This document shows positions 13,145 to 14,435 of a stretch of DNA of 14,435 nucleotides, piece by piece. The translations under genes and the position numbers were made by a program. Position 1 is the stretch's first letter; the number at the start of each line of letters is the position of its first letter. The stretch covers positions 1 through 14,435 of the forward strand of contig JAEDMR010000030.1 of assembly GCA_016302925.1 (NCBI GenBank), read 5' to 3'. Below the pieces are notes generated by a model, which worked only from the letters and a program-made list of their open reading frames with translations, searched no databases and had not been told where the DNA came from. This DNA comes from Bacillota bacterium (GTDB lineage Bacteria > Bacillota > Clostridia > Peptostreptococcales > Anaerovoracaceae).

Positions 13145-13999
13145 ATGGAAATGAGAAAGGAGCATCCACCCTGCGAGGTGAAGACAAGCGAAACGTTATA
13201 TAAAATCGGCATGTTTGCGGCGATGAATCACGTGACCGTGAAGACCCTGCGCTTTTATGAAGAGCAGGGCCTGCTGCTGCCGGCTTATATTCAGCCGGAA
13301 AACGGATACCGGTACTATACCCTGTCCCAGATGGCGGTGATTCACCAGATTACCGCCCTGAAAACCGCAGGGTTCACATTAGAGAAAATTGCCCGAATCA
13401 ATTCCGGCGCCGATGAAGAGGCGATGCTGCTGAAGAAAAAAGCAGAACTACTAGAGAAGATTGCAGATCTGACCCGGCAGATTGCCGTGGTGGACGGTTA
13501 CCTGTCCAGGAAGAAAATCGGTCTGTCCCATCCGGTTCTGATCAAAACGATTCCGGAAACCACCGTGGCTGCCATGAAGGCAAGGATCGAATCTTACGAC
13601 TGCCTGTTTGATGATATGCCGAAAATGGGAAAGCTGATGGAGAAAGCGGGCTGCATCTGTGCCCTGCCGGAATACTGCTTCACCAACTATCTGGAACCGG
13701 GGTATAAAGACGAGGATATCCTGGTGGAACTGTGCGAATCTGTGGAAGAGGCCCGGGAAGAAACCGGAGGCCTGTACTTCCGGACACTGCCGGAGATTCA
13801 GGCGGCCTGCATTTTTCACAAAGGTTCCTATCGCACTCTTTCGGAATCCTACGAAACGGTGCTGAAGTATATCGAGGAAAACGGGTACGAAATCGCCGGT
13901 GAAATCCGGGAAAGCTATATTGACGGAATCTGGAATAAAGACGACGAAAGCCAGTGGCTGTCGGAAATCCAGGTGCCGATCAAAAGGAGGGCGGAATAA
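13145..13999 (+). CDS. MerR-family regulator with GyrI-like effector-binding domain
   Basis: This is a 284-residue MerR activator of the BmrR/BltR architecture. Residues 19-88 are the winged helix-turn-helix (Y-K-I-G-M-F-A-A-M, then KTLRFYEEQGLL at 33-44, then GYRYYTLSQ). Residues about 90-122 form the long dimer helix. Residues 130-280 are a GyrI-like ligand domain, ending in HKGSYRTLSESYETVLKYIE (225-244), E-S-Y-I-D and E-I-Q-V-P-I. Four in-frame or nearby ATGs lie at the start. I chose 13145 because AAGGAG (13133-13138) is six bases before it; ATG 13127, with GGAG upstream, adds six residues and is nearly as good. It follows the permease by 39 bases and precedes a terminator. It probably activates the 20-base-spacer promoter at 11579, so the operon would include its own activator. 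Confidence 0.93.
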   Translation: MEMRKEHPPCEVKTSETLYKIGMFAAMNHVTVKTLRFYEEQGLLLPAYIQPENGYRYYTLSQMAVIHQITALKTAGFTLEKIARINSGADEEAMLLKKKAELLEKIADLTRQIAVVDGYLSRKKIGLSHPVLIKTIPETTVAAMKARIESYDCLFDDMPKMGKLMEKAGCICALPEYCFTNYLEPGYKDEDILVELCESVEEAREETGGLYFRTLPEIQAACIFHKGSYRTLSESYETVLKYIEENGYEIAGEIRESYIDGIWNKDDESQWLSEIQVPIKRRAE

Positions 14000-14031
14000 T
14001 CCCGGATCGGCGGGATTCGCCCTGTTTTTTT
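13990..14031 (+). terminator. Intrinsic terminator of the exporter-merR operon
   Basis: AATCCCG (13998-14004) pairs with CGGGATT (14011-14017), and GGCG (13990-13993) can extend the stem with CGCC (14018-14021) across a 4-base bulge. Seven Ts follow (14025-14031). The left arm overlaps the end of the MerR gene. Confidence 0.8.
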
Positions 14032-14041
14032 GAAAAAACTC

Positions 14042-14070
14042 TTGATTTTTCCCTATTAAAAGAGTATCAT
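14042..14070 (+). promoter_or_regulatory. Probable coaBC promoter
   Basis: TTGATT (14042-14047) and TATCAT (14065-14070) are 17 bases apart, directly after the terminator of the previous operon. The leader to ATG 14121 would be about 44 bases. Confidence 0.65.
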
Positions 14071-14120
14071 TTATCAGATATTTACTTTTCAATGTTTTGC
14101 AGGAAAGGAATCAGAACATC

Positions 14121-14435
14121 ATGAAGCATATCGTTGTCGGGATTACCGGCGGCATCGCCGCCTTCAAAACCTGCCAGATGGTCAGCGATCTGACGAAAAA
14201 ATACGAAGTGCAGGTCATCATGACCCCTCACGCGACGAATTTTATACACCCGCTCACCTTCGAGACCCTGACCGGCCGCAAGTGCCTGATCGACACCTTT
14301 GACCGGAATTTCAGCTACGAAGTGGAGCACATCTCCGTGGCCAAGTGGGCAGACGCCTTCGTGGTGGCGCCGGCCACGGCCAATGTGATCGCAAAGTTTG
14401 CATGCGGCATCTGTGACGACATGCTGACCACCACC
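14121..14435 (+). CDS. coaBC: CoaBC (phosphopantothenoylcysteine synthase/decarboxylase), 3' partial
   Basis: The first 105 codons of a CoaBC (Dfp) protein, running off the window. This bifunctional enzyme makes 4'-phosphopantetheine in coenzyme A synthesis, and the visible part is the flavin-dependent CoaC decarboxylase domain. It has the nucleotide-binding start IVVGITGGIAAFKT (4-17), MTPHATNFI (34-42), EVEHISVAKWAD (67-78) with His70 at the catalytic His75 position of E. coli Dfp, and APATANVI-K-F-A-G-I-D-D-M-L-T-T-T spacing (83-105). The H-I-S-x-A-K-W-A-D and A-N-G-I-like ending separates it from UbiX and other flavoprotein decarboxylases. AAAGGA lies 11 bases before ATG 14121, a rather long spacing. 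It is a housekeeping gene with its own promoter, marking the right edge of the variable block. Confidence 0.93.
   Translation, partial: MKHIVVGITGGIAAFKTCQMVSDLTKKYEVQVIMTPHATNFIHPLTFETLTGRKCLIDTFDRNFSYEVEHISVAKWADAFVVAPATANVIAKFACGICDDMLTTT

Overview
The window reads as a chromosomal segment of a low-GC-type Gram-positive anaerobe of the class Clostridia (Eubacteriales; Lachnospiraceae or a relative is my best guess). The grounds are inference: strong AGGAGG-type ribosome binding sites, short intergenic gaps, Sec/lipobox lipoproteins, a YlmH-type S4 protein, a CoaBC of the clostridial type, and MerR and TetR regulators with sigma-A promoters. There are no rRNA, tRNA, CRISPR or intact transposase genes.

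Layout. (1) 1-2198: a co-directional operon of ylmH (5' end outside the window), a NYN-nuclease/OST-HTH gene and a RidA-family gene, closed by a strong intrinsic terminator. (2) 2199-2671: a gene-free stretch holding two related hairpin units in inverted orientation, REP/MITE-like. (3) 2739-4085: an AlbA_2/HATPase_c_4 regulator-like gene with its own promoter, meeting a convergent ABC-F ATPase gene (5648-4086, minus) with no gap between the stop codons. (4) 5827-11536: a TetR gene with a perfect palindromic operator inside its own promoter, then six co-directional genes for envelope or exported proteins: a lipoprotein, a CmpB-like membrane protein, a membrane-anchored Ntn amide hydrolase, a small four-helix membrane protein, a lipoprotein fused to half of an AraC/GyrI effector domain and cut by an amber codon, and a membrane-anchored erythromycin-esterase-like protein. 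A second TetR operator lies before the first of these. (5) 11579-14031: a MerR-type promoter with a 20-bp spacer, an ABC exporter ATPase and permease, and a MerR regulator with a GyrI-like drug-binding domain, ending in a terminator. (6) 14042-14435: a promoter and the start of coaBC.

How the genes may work together (inference). Blocks 4 and 5 look like two adjacent, separately regulated responses to small hydrophobic molecules: a TetR-controlled set that puts two hydrolases and two lipoproteins outside the membrane, and a MerR-controlled exporter whose regulator is encoded last in its own operon. The most useful single observation is at 9883: an in-frame TAG stands exactly where the GyrI-like family has a conserved Trp, and the reading frame then continues to a stop one base before the next gene.
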